From: Streptomyces sp. MMBL 11-1
GTDB lineage: Bacteria > Actinomycetota > Actinomycetes > Streptomycetales > Streptomycetaceae
Assembly (NCBI RefSeq): GCF_028622875.1
Contig: NZ_CP117709.1
Coordinates: 682,001 to 746,000, forward strand
Length of the DNA stretch: 64,000 nt
Direction: 5' to 3'
Shown: positions 26,539 to 34,005 of the stretch, in pieces
How positions within the stretch are numbered: position 1 is the stretch's first letter
How the letters are laid out: the number at the start of each line of letters is the position of its first letter
The notes under the pieces: model-generated
What the model was told of the DNA's origin: nothing
What the model saw: only the letters and a program-made list of their open reading frames with translations
The model's database searches: none
Made by a program: the position numbers and the translations under genes

Positions 26539-28260
26539 TCAGAAGAGGAAGTAACGCTGCGCCATGGGCAGTTCCGCCGCCGGGGCCGGCTCGACCGGAT
26601 CGCCGTCGATGGTGACGGCGAAGCTGTCGGGGTCGACGTGGACCCGGGGCAGGGCGTCGTTCTCCCGCATGTCCGCCTTGGTGACCCCCCGGGTGCTGGT
26701 GATCGGCACGAACCGCTTGTGCAGGGCGAGGCGTTCGGGCAGCCCGTCCTCGATGGCGGCAGTGGAGACGAAGTTGAACGAGCTGTGTGCGGCCGCTCGC
26801 CCCAGGGCGCCGAACATCGGCCGGGGCAGGACCGGTTGGGGCGTCGGGATGGAGGCGTTGGCGTCGCCCATCTGTGCGTGGGCGATCTGGCCGCCCTTGA
26901 TGACGGTCTGGGGCTTCACGCCGAAGAACGCCGGGTCCCAGAGGACGAGGTCGGCGAGCTTGCCGGTCTCCACCGAGCCGATCTCCCGGTCCAGTCCCTG
27001 CGCGACGGCCGGGTTGATGGTGTATTTGGCGACATAGCGACGGACCCGGTGGTTGTCGGCCCGCCCGTCCCCGGGCAGGGCTCCGCGCCGCTTCTTCATG
27101 ACGTGGGCGGTCTGCCAGGTCCGCAGGATCACCTCGCCGATCCGCCCCATGGCCTGGGAGTCCGAGGAGATGATCGAGATGGCCCCGAGGTCGTGCAGGA
27201 TGTCCTCGGCCGCGATGGTGGAGGGCCGGATCCGGGACTCCGCGAACGCCAGGTCCTCGGGGACGGTGGGGTTCAGGTGGTGGCAGACCATCAGCATGTC
27301 GAGGTGTTCCTCGATGGTGTTGACGGTGTGCGGCCGGGTGGGGTTGGTCGAGCTGGGCAGGACGTAGGGCTCGGAGACCACGCTGATGATGTCGGGGGCG
27401 TGCCCGCCGCCCGCCCCCTCGGTGTGGTACGCGTGGATCGTCCGGCCGGCGATGGCGGCGAGGGTGTCGGCGACGAACCCGGCCTCGTTGAGGGTGTCCG
27501 TGTGGATGGCGAGCTGTGCGCCCGTCCGCTCGCAGACGGTGAGGCAGGCGTCGATGACGGCGGGCGTCGCGCCCCAGTCCTCGTGGATCTTGAATCCCAG
27601 GGCGCCGCCGCGCAGTTGGGAGTGCATGGCCTCCTGCGACATCGTGTTGCCCTTGCCGAGCAACCCGATGTTGACCGGGAAGGTCTCCAGCGCCTCGAAC
27701 ATCCGGGCCAGGTGCCAGGGCCCCGGGGTGATGGTGGTGGCCTTGGTGCCCTCGGCGGGTCCCGTGCCGCCGCCGACGAGGGTGGTGATGCCGCTGGAGA
27801 GCGCCTGGTCGATGAGGGTGGGTGAGATGAAGTGGACGTGGGCGTCGACCGCCCCGGCCGTGAGCAGCTTCCCGTTGCCCGCGATGATCTCGGTCTCCGG
27901 GCCGATCACCAGGTCGGGGTGGACGCCGTCCATGGTGTCCGGGTTCCCGGCCTTGCCGATGCCGGTGATCCGGCCGTCCCGGATGCCGATGTCGGCCTTG
28001 ACGACGCCCCAGTGGTCGATGACGACGGCCCCGGTGATGACGGTGTCGGGCGCGCCCTCGGCCCGGGTGGTGCGGGCCTGCCCCATCGACTCGCGGATCA
28101 CCTTGCCGCCGCCGAACACCGCCTCGTCGCCCGCGTGTCCGGGGCCGCCCGAGCGGTCCTCCTCGATCTCGACGAGCAGATCGGTGTCGGCGAGCCGGAT
28201 CCGGTCGCCGGTGGTGGGTCCGAAGAGATCGGCGTACACGGCTCTCTTGAGGTCAGGCAT
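26539..28260 (-). CDS. ureC: urease alpha subunit
   Basis: UreC (573 residues) carries the nickel centre that hydrolyses urea to ammonia and carbamate. The nickel-ligand HVHF lies near residue 138. The carbamylated-lysine segment [13 protein letters not shown] is near residue 216, [11 protein letters not shown] near 246, and the mobile flap [22 protein letters not shown] near 317, with the catalytic His. Everything required for activity appears intact. ATG 28260 has GGAGGTGG upstream and overlaps the ureB end by 8 bases; GTG/ATG further up at 28269 is less likely. Confidence 0.97.
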   Translation of the reverse strand: MPDLKRAVYADLFGPTTGDRIRLADTDLLVEIEEDRSGGPGHAGDEAVFGGGKVIRESMGQARTTRAEGAPDTVITGAVVIDHWGVVKADIGIRDGRITGIGKAGNPDTMDGVHPDLVIGPETEIIAGNGKLLTAGAVDAHVHFISPTLIDQALSSGITTLVGGGTGPAEGTKATTITPGPWHLARMFEALETFPVNIGLLGKGNTMSQEAMHSQLRGGALGFKIHEDWGATPAVIDACLTVCERTGAQLAIHTDTLNEAGFVADTLAAIAGRTIHAYHTEGAGGGHAPDIISVVSEPYVLPSSTNPTRPHTVNTIEEHLDMLMVCHHLNPTVPEDLAFAESRIRPSTIAAEDILHDLGAISIISSDSQAMGRIGEVILRTWQTAHVMKKRRGALPGDGRADNHRVRRYVAKYTINPAVAQGLDREIGSVETGKLADLVLWDPAFFGVKPQTVIKGGQIAHAQMGDANASIPTPQPVLPRPMFGALGRAAAHSSFNFVSTAAIEDGLPERLALHKRFVPITSTRGVTKADMRENDALPRVHVDPDSFAVTIDGDPVEPAPAAELPMAQRYFLF

Positions 28261-28564
28261 CGAGACCACCTCCGGTTTCGCCGCGCAGGCCGGGGACGAC
28301 GCGGCGGCCGGTGAGGGGGACGAGTTCGACGTCGGCGGGGATGCCGGGTTCGAAGCGGACCGCCGTGCCGGCGGCGATGTTCAGCCGCAGCCCGTGGGCG
28401 GCGGCGCGGTCGAAGCGCAGTCCGGGGTTGGCCTCGGCGAAGTGGTAGTGGGAGCCGACCTGGACGGGGCGGTCGGCGGCGTTGAGGACGGTGAGGCGGG
28501 TGACCGTCCGCCCTGTGTTGAGGGGGATGTCCCCGTCCCCGTACAGGATCTCTCCGGGAATCAT
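28253..28564 (-). CDS. ureB: urease beta subunit
   Basis: UreB (103 residues) is the small structural subunit. [19 protein letters not shown] is the canonical start, and [20 protein letters not shown] contains the family signature. ATG 28564 follows GGGGAGG at 7 bases; the frame extends to 28594 but overlaps ureA. The gap to ureA is 13 bases. Confidence 0.95.
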   Translation of the reverse strand: MIPGEILYGDGDIPLNTGRTVTRLTVLNAADRPVQVGSHYHFAEANPGLRFDRAAAHGLRLNIAAGTAVRFEPGIPADVELVPLTGRRVVPGLRGETGGGLDA

Positions 28565-28577
28565 CGGCGCCTCCCCG

Positions 28578-28880
<303 letters not shown>

Positions 28881-28937
28881 GCTTCCACCTCATCGTCTTC
28901 CGTCCGGCTCCGGCTCCGGACGCAGCGGGACCCTATC

Positions 28938-28962
28938 CCCGTTCAACAGTTCGTTGAACGGG
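28938..28962. promoter_or_regulatory. perfect inverted repeat upstream of ureA
   Basis: CCCGTTCAAC (28938-28947) and GTTGAACGGG (28953-28962) flank AGTTC. The site is 58-82 bases before the ureA start and downstream of the converging end of the TetR gene at 29018, which shares its direction. It could be an operator for urease control or a terminator of the TetR transcript. Confidence 0.5.
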
Positions 28963-29017
28963 AACGGCGCCTTCGCCACCAGGCATTGCACGTTAGGGCG
29001 GAAGTTTTTCCGTTGCG

Positions 29018-29638
29018 TTAACTGATCTTTTGCGGGTTCATGGCCATCAGCCCGCACAACCCGTTCTCCAGCACTTCGGGGCGTACGTCCCCGAAGAGCG
29101 CCTCCTGCACGATGAACCCCTGCGCCGTCGCGATCATCGTCCGCGCCACGTGGTCGCCGGGCACGTCGCCGCTCAGGATCCCGGCCGCGCGGTAGGCGTC
29201 GACAAGTTTCGTCCAGGCGACGCGCATGGTGGCGTAACCGTCGTCGAGCAGCGCGGCGAGCCGGGCGTCACGCAGCGTCTCGGACCAGAGCTGGACGACG
29301 AGCGCGGCGAAGGCGCGGCGCTCCAGCCCATGCACCTCCCCCGCGAGCACCCCGCCGAGCACCCGGCCGAGCAGCACGTCCGGGGTGGGCGGCGGCGTCA
29401 TGCGCGAGGCCTCCTCGAAGGCGCCGCGGATGACGGCGAAGGTCTCCTGCGTGATGGCCGCGATGATGTCCTCCTTGCCGGGGAAATAGCGGTAGACCGC
29501 CCCGGCGGACAGGCCCACCTCCTTGAGGACGTCCTGCATGGACGTGCCGTGGAATCCGTTGCGGGCAAAGCAGCGCGCCGCTCCGTCGAGGATCTGACGG
29601 CGACGGGCGTCGAGGTGTTCCTGGGATACGCGAGCCAT
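29018..29638 (-). CDS. TetR-family regulator of the divergent membrane protein
   Basis: This 206-residue repressor has its TetR helix-turn-helix in ILDGAARCFARNGFHGTSMQ and then EVGLSAGAVYRYFPGKEDII (about residues 15-58). The C-terminal half is helical and would bind an unknown ligand. ATG 29638 is preceded by a good -10 box only 7 bases away, so its mRNA may lack a leader. An operator-like sequence sits in the promoter spacer, which predicts autorepression and control of the divergent gene at 29766. The much longer open frame to 30511 is antisense to that gene. Confidence 0.85.
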   Translation of the reverse strand: MARVSQEHLDARRRQILDGAARCFARNGFHGTSMQDVLKEVGLSAGAVYRYFPGKEDIIAAITQETFAVIRGAFEEASRMTPPPTPDVLLGRVLGGVLAGEVHGLERRAFAALVVQLWSETLRDARLAALLDDGYATMRVAWTKLVDAYRAAGILSGDVPGDHVARTMIATAQGFIVQEALFGDVRPEVLENGLCGLMAMNPQKIS

Positions 29639-29645
29639 GGCCCCT

Positions 29646-29674
29646 AACCTAAAACGAACATTCATTCTTGACAA
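29646..29674 (-). promoter_or_regulatory. tetR promoter with operator in the spacer; predicted leaderless start
   Basis: On the minus strand TTGTCA (29669-29674) is followed by a 17-base spacer and TAGGTT (29646-29651). Seven bases then lead to the ATG at 29638. The spacer contains AGAATGAATGTTCGTTT. A related sequence, AAAACGAACGATCCTTCTC, recurs at 29710-29728, suggesting two operators. Confidence 0.6.
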
Positions 29675-29709
29675 TCCGACCCAGCGTGCCGACAGTGGGA
29701 ACAGGACAT

Positions 29710-29728
29710 AAAACGAACGATCCTTCTC
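29710..29728. promoter_or_regulatory. second copy of the TetR-type operator
   Basis: AAAACGAAC plus GATCCTTCTC parallels AAAACGAAC plus ATTCATTCTT at 29651-29670, in the same orientation, and lies 38 bases before the membrane-protein start. Confidence 0.45.
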
Positions 29729-29765
29729 TCTGGACTCTCCGTCGTCGCACGAATCGAGGCCTCTC

Positions 29766-30749
29766 ATGTCCACCGCACCCAACCGCCGCGCGGTGGCGGT
29801 GATCCTGCTGATCCCCCTGCTGGTGACGCTCGCCCTCTGGGCCTTCGCCTGGCCCGCCGCCCGGATCGCCCCGCACGACCTCCCGGTCGGGGTCGCGGGT
29901 CCGGCGTCGGCGGCCCAGCCGCTGGAACAGCACTTCGAGCAGCGTGACGGCGCGTTCGAGGTCCACCGCTTCGACGACGAGGCCGCCGCCCGCGCCGCGA
30001 TCGAGGAGCGGGCCGTATACGGAGCCGTCGTCGTCACCCCGCAGGGGCCGCACCTGCTCACCGCCTCGGCGGCGAGCCCCGTCGTCTCCCAGCTGCTGCG
30101 CGAGGCAGTGACGGCAACCGCTCCCGACGCCACCCAGGTCCGGGTCACCGATGTGGTCGCCGCGCCGCCCGGAGACCCCCGCGGCAGCGCACTCGGCGCG
30201 AGCGTCCTGCCCCTGGCCCTCGCGGGCATGGCGGCCGGAGCCGTCGTCACCCTGATCGGACTGCGCGGGGCGCGGGCCGCGGTGGCCCTCATCGGGTCGG
30301 CCGCCCTGGTGGGCCTCGCCGCCACAGCCGTGGCGCACAGCTGGCTCGGCGTGGTCACGGGCGACTGGTGGACGGAGGCGGGAGTGCTCGCGCTCACCGT
30401 GCTGGCCATCGGTTCGGCGGTGGCGGGGCTCGCCGCCCTGTTCGGGCCGCGCGGCGTCGGACTCGGCGCGCTGCTGATGGTCCTGCTGGGCAACCCCTTC
30501 TCCGGCGTCACCAGCGCACCGGAGCTGCTGCCCGAGCCCGTCGGTGCGATCGGCCAGTGGCTCCCGCCGGGCGCGGGCGGTTCGCTGCTCCGCTCGGTCG
30601 CCTTCTTCGACGGGAGCGCCGCGGGCGGCGCCGTGCTGACGCTCTCGCTATGGGCGCTGTTCGGCCTGGCGGCGGTGCTGTTCGCCCGCCCGGCGCCGAC
30701 GCCGGCCGAGCCGGCCGGACCCGTCCGCGAGCCGGTCCTGACCGGCTGA
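29766..30749 (+). CDS. ABC-2/YhgE-like multi-span membrane protein
   Basis: This 327-residue protein starts with one helix (VAVILLIPLLVTLALWAFAW). An extracytoplasmic domain of about 110 residues follows, then about five helices (from ASVLPLALAGMAAGAVVTLIG to the end). This plan (helix, outside domain, helix bundle) is that of DUF3533/YhgE-Pip or ABC-2 permease-like exporters. There is no ATPase gene beside it. It is divergent from a TetR repressor, a typical drug- or lipid-efflux arrangement. Substrate unknown. Confidence 0.65.
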   Translation: MSTAPNRRAVAVILLIPLLVTLALWAFAWPAARIAPHDLPVGVAGPASAAQPLEQHFEQRDGAFEVHRFDDEAAARAAIEERAVYGAVVVTPQGPHLLTASAASPVVSQLLREAVTATAPDATQVRVTDVVAAPPGDPRGSALGASVLPLALAGMAAGAVVTLIGLRGARAAVALIGSAALVGLAATAVAHSWLGVVTGDWWTEAGVLALTVLAIGSAVAGLAALFGPRGVGLGALLMVLLGNPFSGVTSAPELLPEPVGAIGQWLPPGAGGSLLRSVAFFDGSAAGGAVLTLSLWALFGLAAVLFARPAPTPAEPAGPVREPVLTG

Positions 30750-30769
30750 GCGCCGCGTCCGTAGCGCCG

Positions 30770-30810
30770 AGCCGGGCGCCCCCCCCTTTTCCTGGAGGGG
30801 GCGCCCGGCT
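30770..30810 (+). terminator. terminator of the membrane-protein gene
   Basis: AGCCGGGCGCCCCC (30770-30783) pairs over 14 bp with 30797-30810. The loop contains TTTT. It is close to the end of the antitoxin gene and may serve both strands. Confidence 0.8.
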
Positions 30811-30837
30811 TCGCGCTGTCCCGGGGCGGTCGGGGTC

Positions 30838-31122
30838 TCAGGCGTCCCGACCGTCGTGGGGGCGGTGCTCGGCGGCGATGCCGAACCTGCGCCGTTCGCC
30901 CTGAGCGGATGACGCGGAGTCGATCGAGGAGACCGAGCTGATCACCCGCTCCTCGGCGGCGGTTTCCTCCGCTTCCAGTCGTTGCAGGTCAGCGGCGGAA
31001 ACCAACGCGACGAGCGGCTTGCCGTGACGCGTCACCACGACACGTTCACCGCCGTAGACAACACGGTTGATCAGTTCGGCGAGCTCCGCCCGTGCTTGCG
31101 TCACCGGAATCTCGTAGGCCAT
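30838..31122 (-). CDS. orphan Phd/YefM-family antitoxin or repressor
   Basis: This 94-residue protein begins [20 protein letters not shown], then [20 protein letters not shown], the Phd/YefM DNA-binding and dimer domain. The tail (about residues 55-94) is polar and probably disordered, the region that wraps a toxin in true antitoxins. No RelE, YoeB or Doc toxin gene is adjacent, so it may act only as a repressor. It is divergent from the clpP-like gene with TGTACA-type repeats between them. ATG 31122 lies 7 bases after a near-consensus TATGAT; ATG 31134 is an alternative. Confidence 0.75.
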   Translation of the reverse strand: MAYEIPVTQARAELAELINRVVYGGERVVVTRHGKPLVALVSAADLQRLEAEETAAEERVISSVSSIDSASSAQGERRRFGIAAEHRPHDGRDA

Positions 31123-31129
31123 AGTCCCC

Positions 31130-31158
31130 ATCATAACCTTCTGTACGTCCTGTACATT
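31130..31158. promoter_or_regulatory. TGTACA-type operator and -10 box between yefM-like and clpP-like genes
   Basis: TGTACG (31142-31147) and TGTACA (31151-31156) are spaced by 3 bases; TGTACA is the core recognised by YefM-type proteins in other bacteria. On the minus strand TATGAT (31130-31135) lies 7 bases before the ATG at 31122, so the repeats would overlap the -35 region of the antitoxin promoter. Confidence 0.55.
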
Positions 31159-31207
31159 TTTTACGGACGGAGAGAAGGCCGGTCAGCTCCAGGAGAGAGG
31201 CACCGCC

Positions 31208-31813
31208 ATGATCCGCCCCGCCGCCCGCTACGTACTGCCGGAGTTCACCGAGCGCACCGCGACCGGAACCCGGACCCTGGACCCGTACTCCAAGCTGCTG
31301 TCCGAGCGGATCGTCTTCCTCGGGAGCCCGATCGACGACATCGCCGCGAGCGACCTCATCGCCCAGCTCATGTACCTGGAGCACGCCGATCCGGACCGGC
31401 CCCTGTCGCTCTACATCAACTCCCCCGGCGGCACGTTCCAGGCGATGGCGGCGGTCTACGACACGATGCGGTTCCTGACCTGCGAGGTGGAGACCTTCTG
31501 CCTGGGGCAGGCGGGCTCCTATGCGGCGGCCCTGCTGGCCGCCGGGGCGAAGGGGCGCCGACATGCGCTGCCCGGCGCGCGGGTAGTCATCCAGCAGCCC
31601 GCGATGGAGGAGCCGATGCGGGGCCAGCCGTCCGACCTGGAGATCCACGCGCGCGAACTGGTGCGCACCCGCGAGATGTTCGCGGCCATGCTGGTCCGGC
31701 ACACGGGCCGGACCGCGGAGCAGATCACCGCCGACATCGAGCGCGACACCATCCTCGACGCCCATGCCGCCCTCGCCCACGGGCTGGTCGACCACGTCGT
31801 GGACAGCCGCTGA
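31208..31813 (+). CDS. ClpP-family protein with the catalytic histidine replaced by glutamine
   Basis: This 201-residue protein has the ClpP fold from [19 protein letters not shown] through [20 protein letters not shown]. The nucleophile serine is present in [14 protein letters not shown] (about residue 104). The segment that normally reads RVLIHQP is RVVIQQPAM (codons at about 31581-31607), so the catalytic His is Gln. The Asp position ([19 protein letters not shown]) is kept. It could be inactive, like ClpR, and act within mixed ClpP rings, or it could be a repurposed scaffold. ATG 31208 has AGGAGAG upstream. A small gene follows after 37 bases. Confidence 0.85.
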   Translation: MIRPAARYVLPEFTERTATGTRTLDPYSKLLSERIVFLGSPIDDIAASDLIAQLMYLEHADPDRPLSLYINSPGGTFQAMAAVYDTMRFLTCEVETFCLGQAGSYAAALLAAGAKGRRHALPGARVVIQQPAMEEPMRGQPSDLEIHARELVRTREMFAAMLVRHTGRTAEQITADIERDTILDAHAALAHGLVDHVVDSR

Positions 31814-31850
31814 CTCTCCCGGCCGCCGTACGACGCGAGGTGAAACGCCG

Positions 31851-32156
31851 ATGGAGCCACCCGACTTCCCGCCCCTGCCCGCACTGACCCGCGCCGAGGG
31901 CGAGTTCGTCGACTGCTATCTGGCCGTGCTCGACCAGGTGGGCCGGATCAACCCGGCCCATGGCAGCGACACCTACAGCGCCCTGCGGGCGGCCCAGGCC
32001 CTCGCCTCCCGGGCGGCGGCCCTGCGCGACGCCCTGGCCGTGATGCACGAGCGCGGCGAATCGCGGATCCACGCCGCCACCCTGGCGCGGGCGCTGCGCG
32101 TCCTGGACGGGGAGCGCCGGGCGGGCCGGATCGCGATGCCGCCGCCCGCGAACTGA
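31851..32156 (+). CDS. small helical protein linked to the ClpP-like gene
   Basis: This 101-residue protein of no recognised family is rich in Ala and Arg and predicted mostly helical (LTRAEGEFVDCYLAVLDQVG; ALRAAQALASRAAALRDALA; AATLARALRVLDGERRAGR). It has no signal or membrane segment. ATG 31851 has GAGGTGA about 8 bases upstream, and the 37-base gap suggests an operon with the ClpP-like gene. It may be an adaptor or partner of that protein (inference from position only). Confidence 0.6.
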   Translation: MEPPDFPPLPALTRAEGEFVDCYLAVLDQVGRINPAHGSDTYSALRAAQALASRAAALRDALAVMHERGESRIHAATLARALRVLDGERRAGRIAMPPPAN

Positions 32157-32544
32157 CCTGCTCCACGCGCGGGGAACGCCCTACGCGAGCGGATCGGCCG
32201 GCCCCGCGCGCGACACGCCCGGCGTCGGAACCGATTCGCCTCGCTCGTTCGGCGTAGGAGATCACCCGCGCGAGCGACGGCTCAACTTGCGTTCGGCGCG
32301 TGGCCCGTACTCGAAATGCGCCCTTTCGTCGCTGGTACGAGGGTGTGCGCCCGGCTCTTCGGCGAGCACGAATCCGGCCTGTCCACCCGAATGGATCAGT
32401 GGTGAGGAGACTCACAAACCGCCGTTTCGGCTCGGAATTCCGGCACCGGGTGAGTCAAGATCCCTGGGACGACAAGCCCCCGCCACCGCGGCGGGGCGGT
32501 CCGGGCGGACGCCGAGTCCTGCCGCCGCCCGGATGACTGGTCGA
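32157..32544. other. 388-base stretch without a supported gene
   Basis: Short frames here have no family features. The stretch probably carries the promoter and leader start for the riboswitch-controlled hydrolase gene. No clear -35/-10 pair or terminator for the upstream operon could be assigned. Confidence 0.5.
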
Positions 32545-32692
32545 CAGGAGTGGATCGGCAGGAGTGGAGGACCCGAGCACAACGGGCCGACCGGGAGACC
32601 GGGAGGCCCTCGGGGTGAAGCCGCGACAGCGGCCGGGCAACTTCGCCAGCCCGAACCCGACAGGTCATCCTTCACAGGCGGCTGACGAAGGG
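32545..32692 (+). promoter_or_regulatory. c-di-AMP riboswitch (ydaO/yuaA class)
   Basis: Conserved blocks are visible in order. GGAGTGGAGGACCCGAGCAC is near 32561, CTCGGGGTGAAGCCGC near 32610, and GGGCAACTTCGCCAGCCC near 32635. CCGAACCCGACAGGTCATCC is at 32651-32670 and CAGGCGGCTGACGAAGGG at 32675-32692. These are the hallmark segments of the ydaO aptamer as found before Streptomyces cell-wall hydrolase genes. The final block overlaps the ribosome site GAAGGG, so c-di-AMP probably lowers expression of the hydrolase. Boundaries are approximate. Confidence 0.85.
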
Positions 32693-32698
32693 TTGCGC

Positions 32699-33169
32699 AT
32701 GTCTGCGCAGGTTCATGTCCCGTCTCTGTTCGCCCGGGTCGGTACGGCCTCGGTACTCACCCTGGCCGTGACGTCCACGATGCTGGCGCCCGGTCTGGTG
32801 AGCGATGCCGAGGCCGCCTCCCACTCGACGAAGGCCCTGAAGGTCGCCGCGTCGAAGAAGGGGGCTCCCTACAAGTACGGAGCGGCCGGTCCCAGCCGCT
32901 TCGACTGTTCGGGGCTGACGGTCTATTCGTTCAAGAAGGCCGGCAAGAAGCTTCCCCGCACGGCACAGCAGCAGTACAACAAGACCCGCCACATCGGGAA
33001 GTCGCAGCGCAAACGCGGCGACCTCGTCTTCTTCCATTCCGGGCGCAGCGTCTACCACGTGGGCATCTACGCCGGGGCCGGGAAGATCTGGCACTCCCCC
33101 AAATCGGGGGACGTGGTGAGACTGGCCAAAATCTGGTCCAAGAGCGTCTGGTACGGACGGGTCCGCTGA
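32699..33169 (+). CDS. secreted NlpC/P60 cell-wall endopeptidase
   Basis: This 156-residue exported peptidoglycan hydrolase has a signal peptide (FARVGTASVLTLAVTSTMLA) that cleaves near DAEAAS. The NlpC/P60 domain shows YKYGAAGPSRFDCSGLTVYS (catalytic Cys near residue 72), GDLVFFHSG, VYHVGIYAG (catalytic His near residue 120) and KIWHSP. The lack of extra domains suggests a small soluble lytic factor. ATG 32699 follows GAAGGG at the 3' edge of the c-di-AMP riboswitch, which gates its expression, presumably in step with growth or germination. Confidence 0.9.
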   Translation: MSAQVHVPSLFARVGTASVLTLAVTSTMLAPGLVSDAEAASHSTKALKVAASKKGAPYKYGAAGPSRFDCSGLTVYSFKKAGKKLPRTAQQQYNKTRHIGKSQRKRGDLVFFHSGRSVYHVGIYAGAGKIWHSPKSGDVVRLAKIWSKSVWYGRVR

Positions 33170-33220
33170 CCCCTCGACCGGACGCTCTTTCCGTGCGGGC
33201 GGCCCGGGTCCCCCTTTCCG

Positions 33221-33253
33221 CGCGGGCGGCCCGGGCCCTCGGGGCCGCCCGCG
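33221..33253. terminator. convergent terminator hairpin
   Basis: CGCGGGCGGCCC (33221-33232) pairs with GGGCCGCCCGCG (33242-33253). It lies between the converging NlpC/P60 and LysE genes. Confidence 0.75.
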
Positions 33254-33267
33254 ACATCCGCGGCGGC

Positions 33268-33933
33268 TCAACGCAGCAGGGCGCCGGTCACCAAGGCCAG
33301 CCCCAGACCGGTGAGCGCCACACCGCTGCCGCCCTCGATGGCGCGGGCGGTACGCGGGCGGCGCAGCCACCGGCCCAGCCGGTCCACGAGCAGGGCGACG
33401 GCCGGGAACCAGATCAGCGCCAGCACCACCACGAGGGCCGCGAGCAGCAGGGTCCTGGGCAGCGGCGGCCGGCCGTGGGGCACGAACTGCGGCAGCAGGC
33501 TGAGGAAGAGGACCGGGGCCTTCGGGTTGAGCGCGTTGGTCAGGAACCCCTGGCGCAGCGCGCGTCCGAACGACCCGGGCACGGGCCGCCCCGGCTCGCC
33601 CTCGCCCTTGTCCGTACCGGAGGGGGAGCCGGAGCTGTCCCGTGAGGGCCGGCGGCGGATCGCGTACAGCGCGCTGACTCCGAGGTGGAGCACGTACGCG
33701 CCGCCGAGCAGCTGGACGGTACGGAAGAGGACCGGCATCGTCACCAGCACGGCGGCGAGCCCGGCGACCGCGAGCGCGGTATGCACCAGCAGCCCTCCGG
33801 CGACGCCGAGCGCGGTGGCCAGGCCGGCGGTGCGCGAGGCCAGGGCGTTGCGTACGACGACGGTGAAGTCGGCGCCGGGCAGCGCGACCATACCGGCGGC
33901 GACCCCGGTGAAGGCGATCAGTTGTGCGTCCAT
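33268..33933 (-). CDS. LysE/RhtB-family amino-acid exporter
   Basis: This 221-residue membrane protein has about six helices. FTGVAAGMVALPGADFTVVV at the start and FLTNALNPKAPVLFLSLLPQ (about residues 128-147) are LysE/RhtB signatures. It exports amino acids or derivatives; the substrate is not determinable. A charged loop around residues 96-122 (SRDSSGSPSGTDKGEGE) is longer than usual. It is divergent from a LysR gene that likely controls it. Confidence 0.85.
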   Translation of the reverse strand: MDAQLIAFTGVAAGMVALPGADFTVVVRNALASRTAGLATALGVAGGLLVHTALAVAGLAAVLVTMPVLFRTVQLLGGAYVLHLGVSALYAIRRRPSRDSSGSPSGTDKGEGEPGRPVPGSFGRALRQGFLTNALNPKAPVLFLSLLPQFVPHGRPPLPRTLLLAALVVVLALIWFPAVALLVDRLGRWLRRPRTARAIEGGSGVALTGLGLALVTGALLR

Positions 33934-33956
33934 GCGTCCACCCTGGACCGGCGGAG

Positions 33957-33997
33957 CCTTTAGCGTGTACTTGCAATCTTCTGGGTCTGCCTAAAGG
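33957..33997. promoter_or_regulatory. LysR-type inverted repeat between lysE and lysR genes
   Basis: CCTTTAG (33957-33963) and CTAAAGG (33991-33997) are perfect inverted copies spaced by 27 bases. A TTGCAA palindrome (33971-33976) lies between them, all within the 72-base divergent gap. Confidence 0.5.
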
Positions 33998-34005
33998 AAC
34001 GCTTC

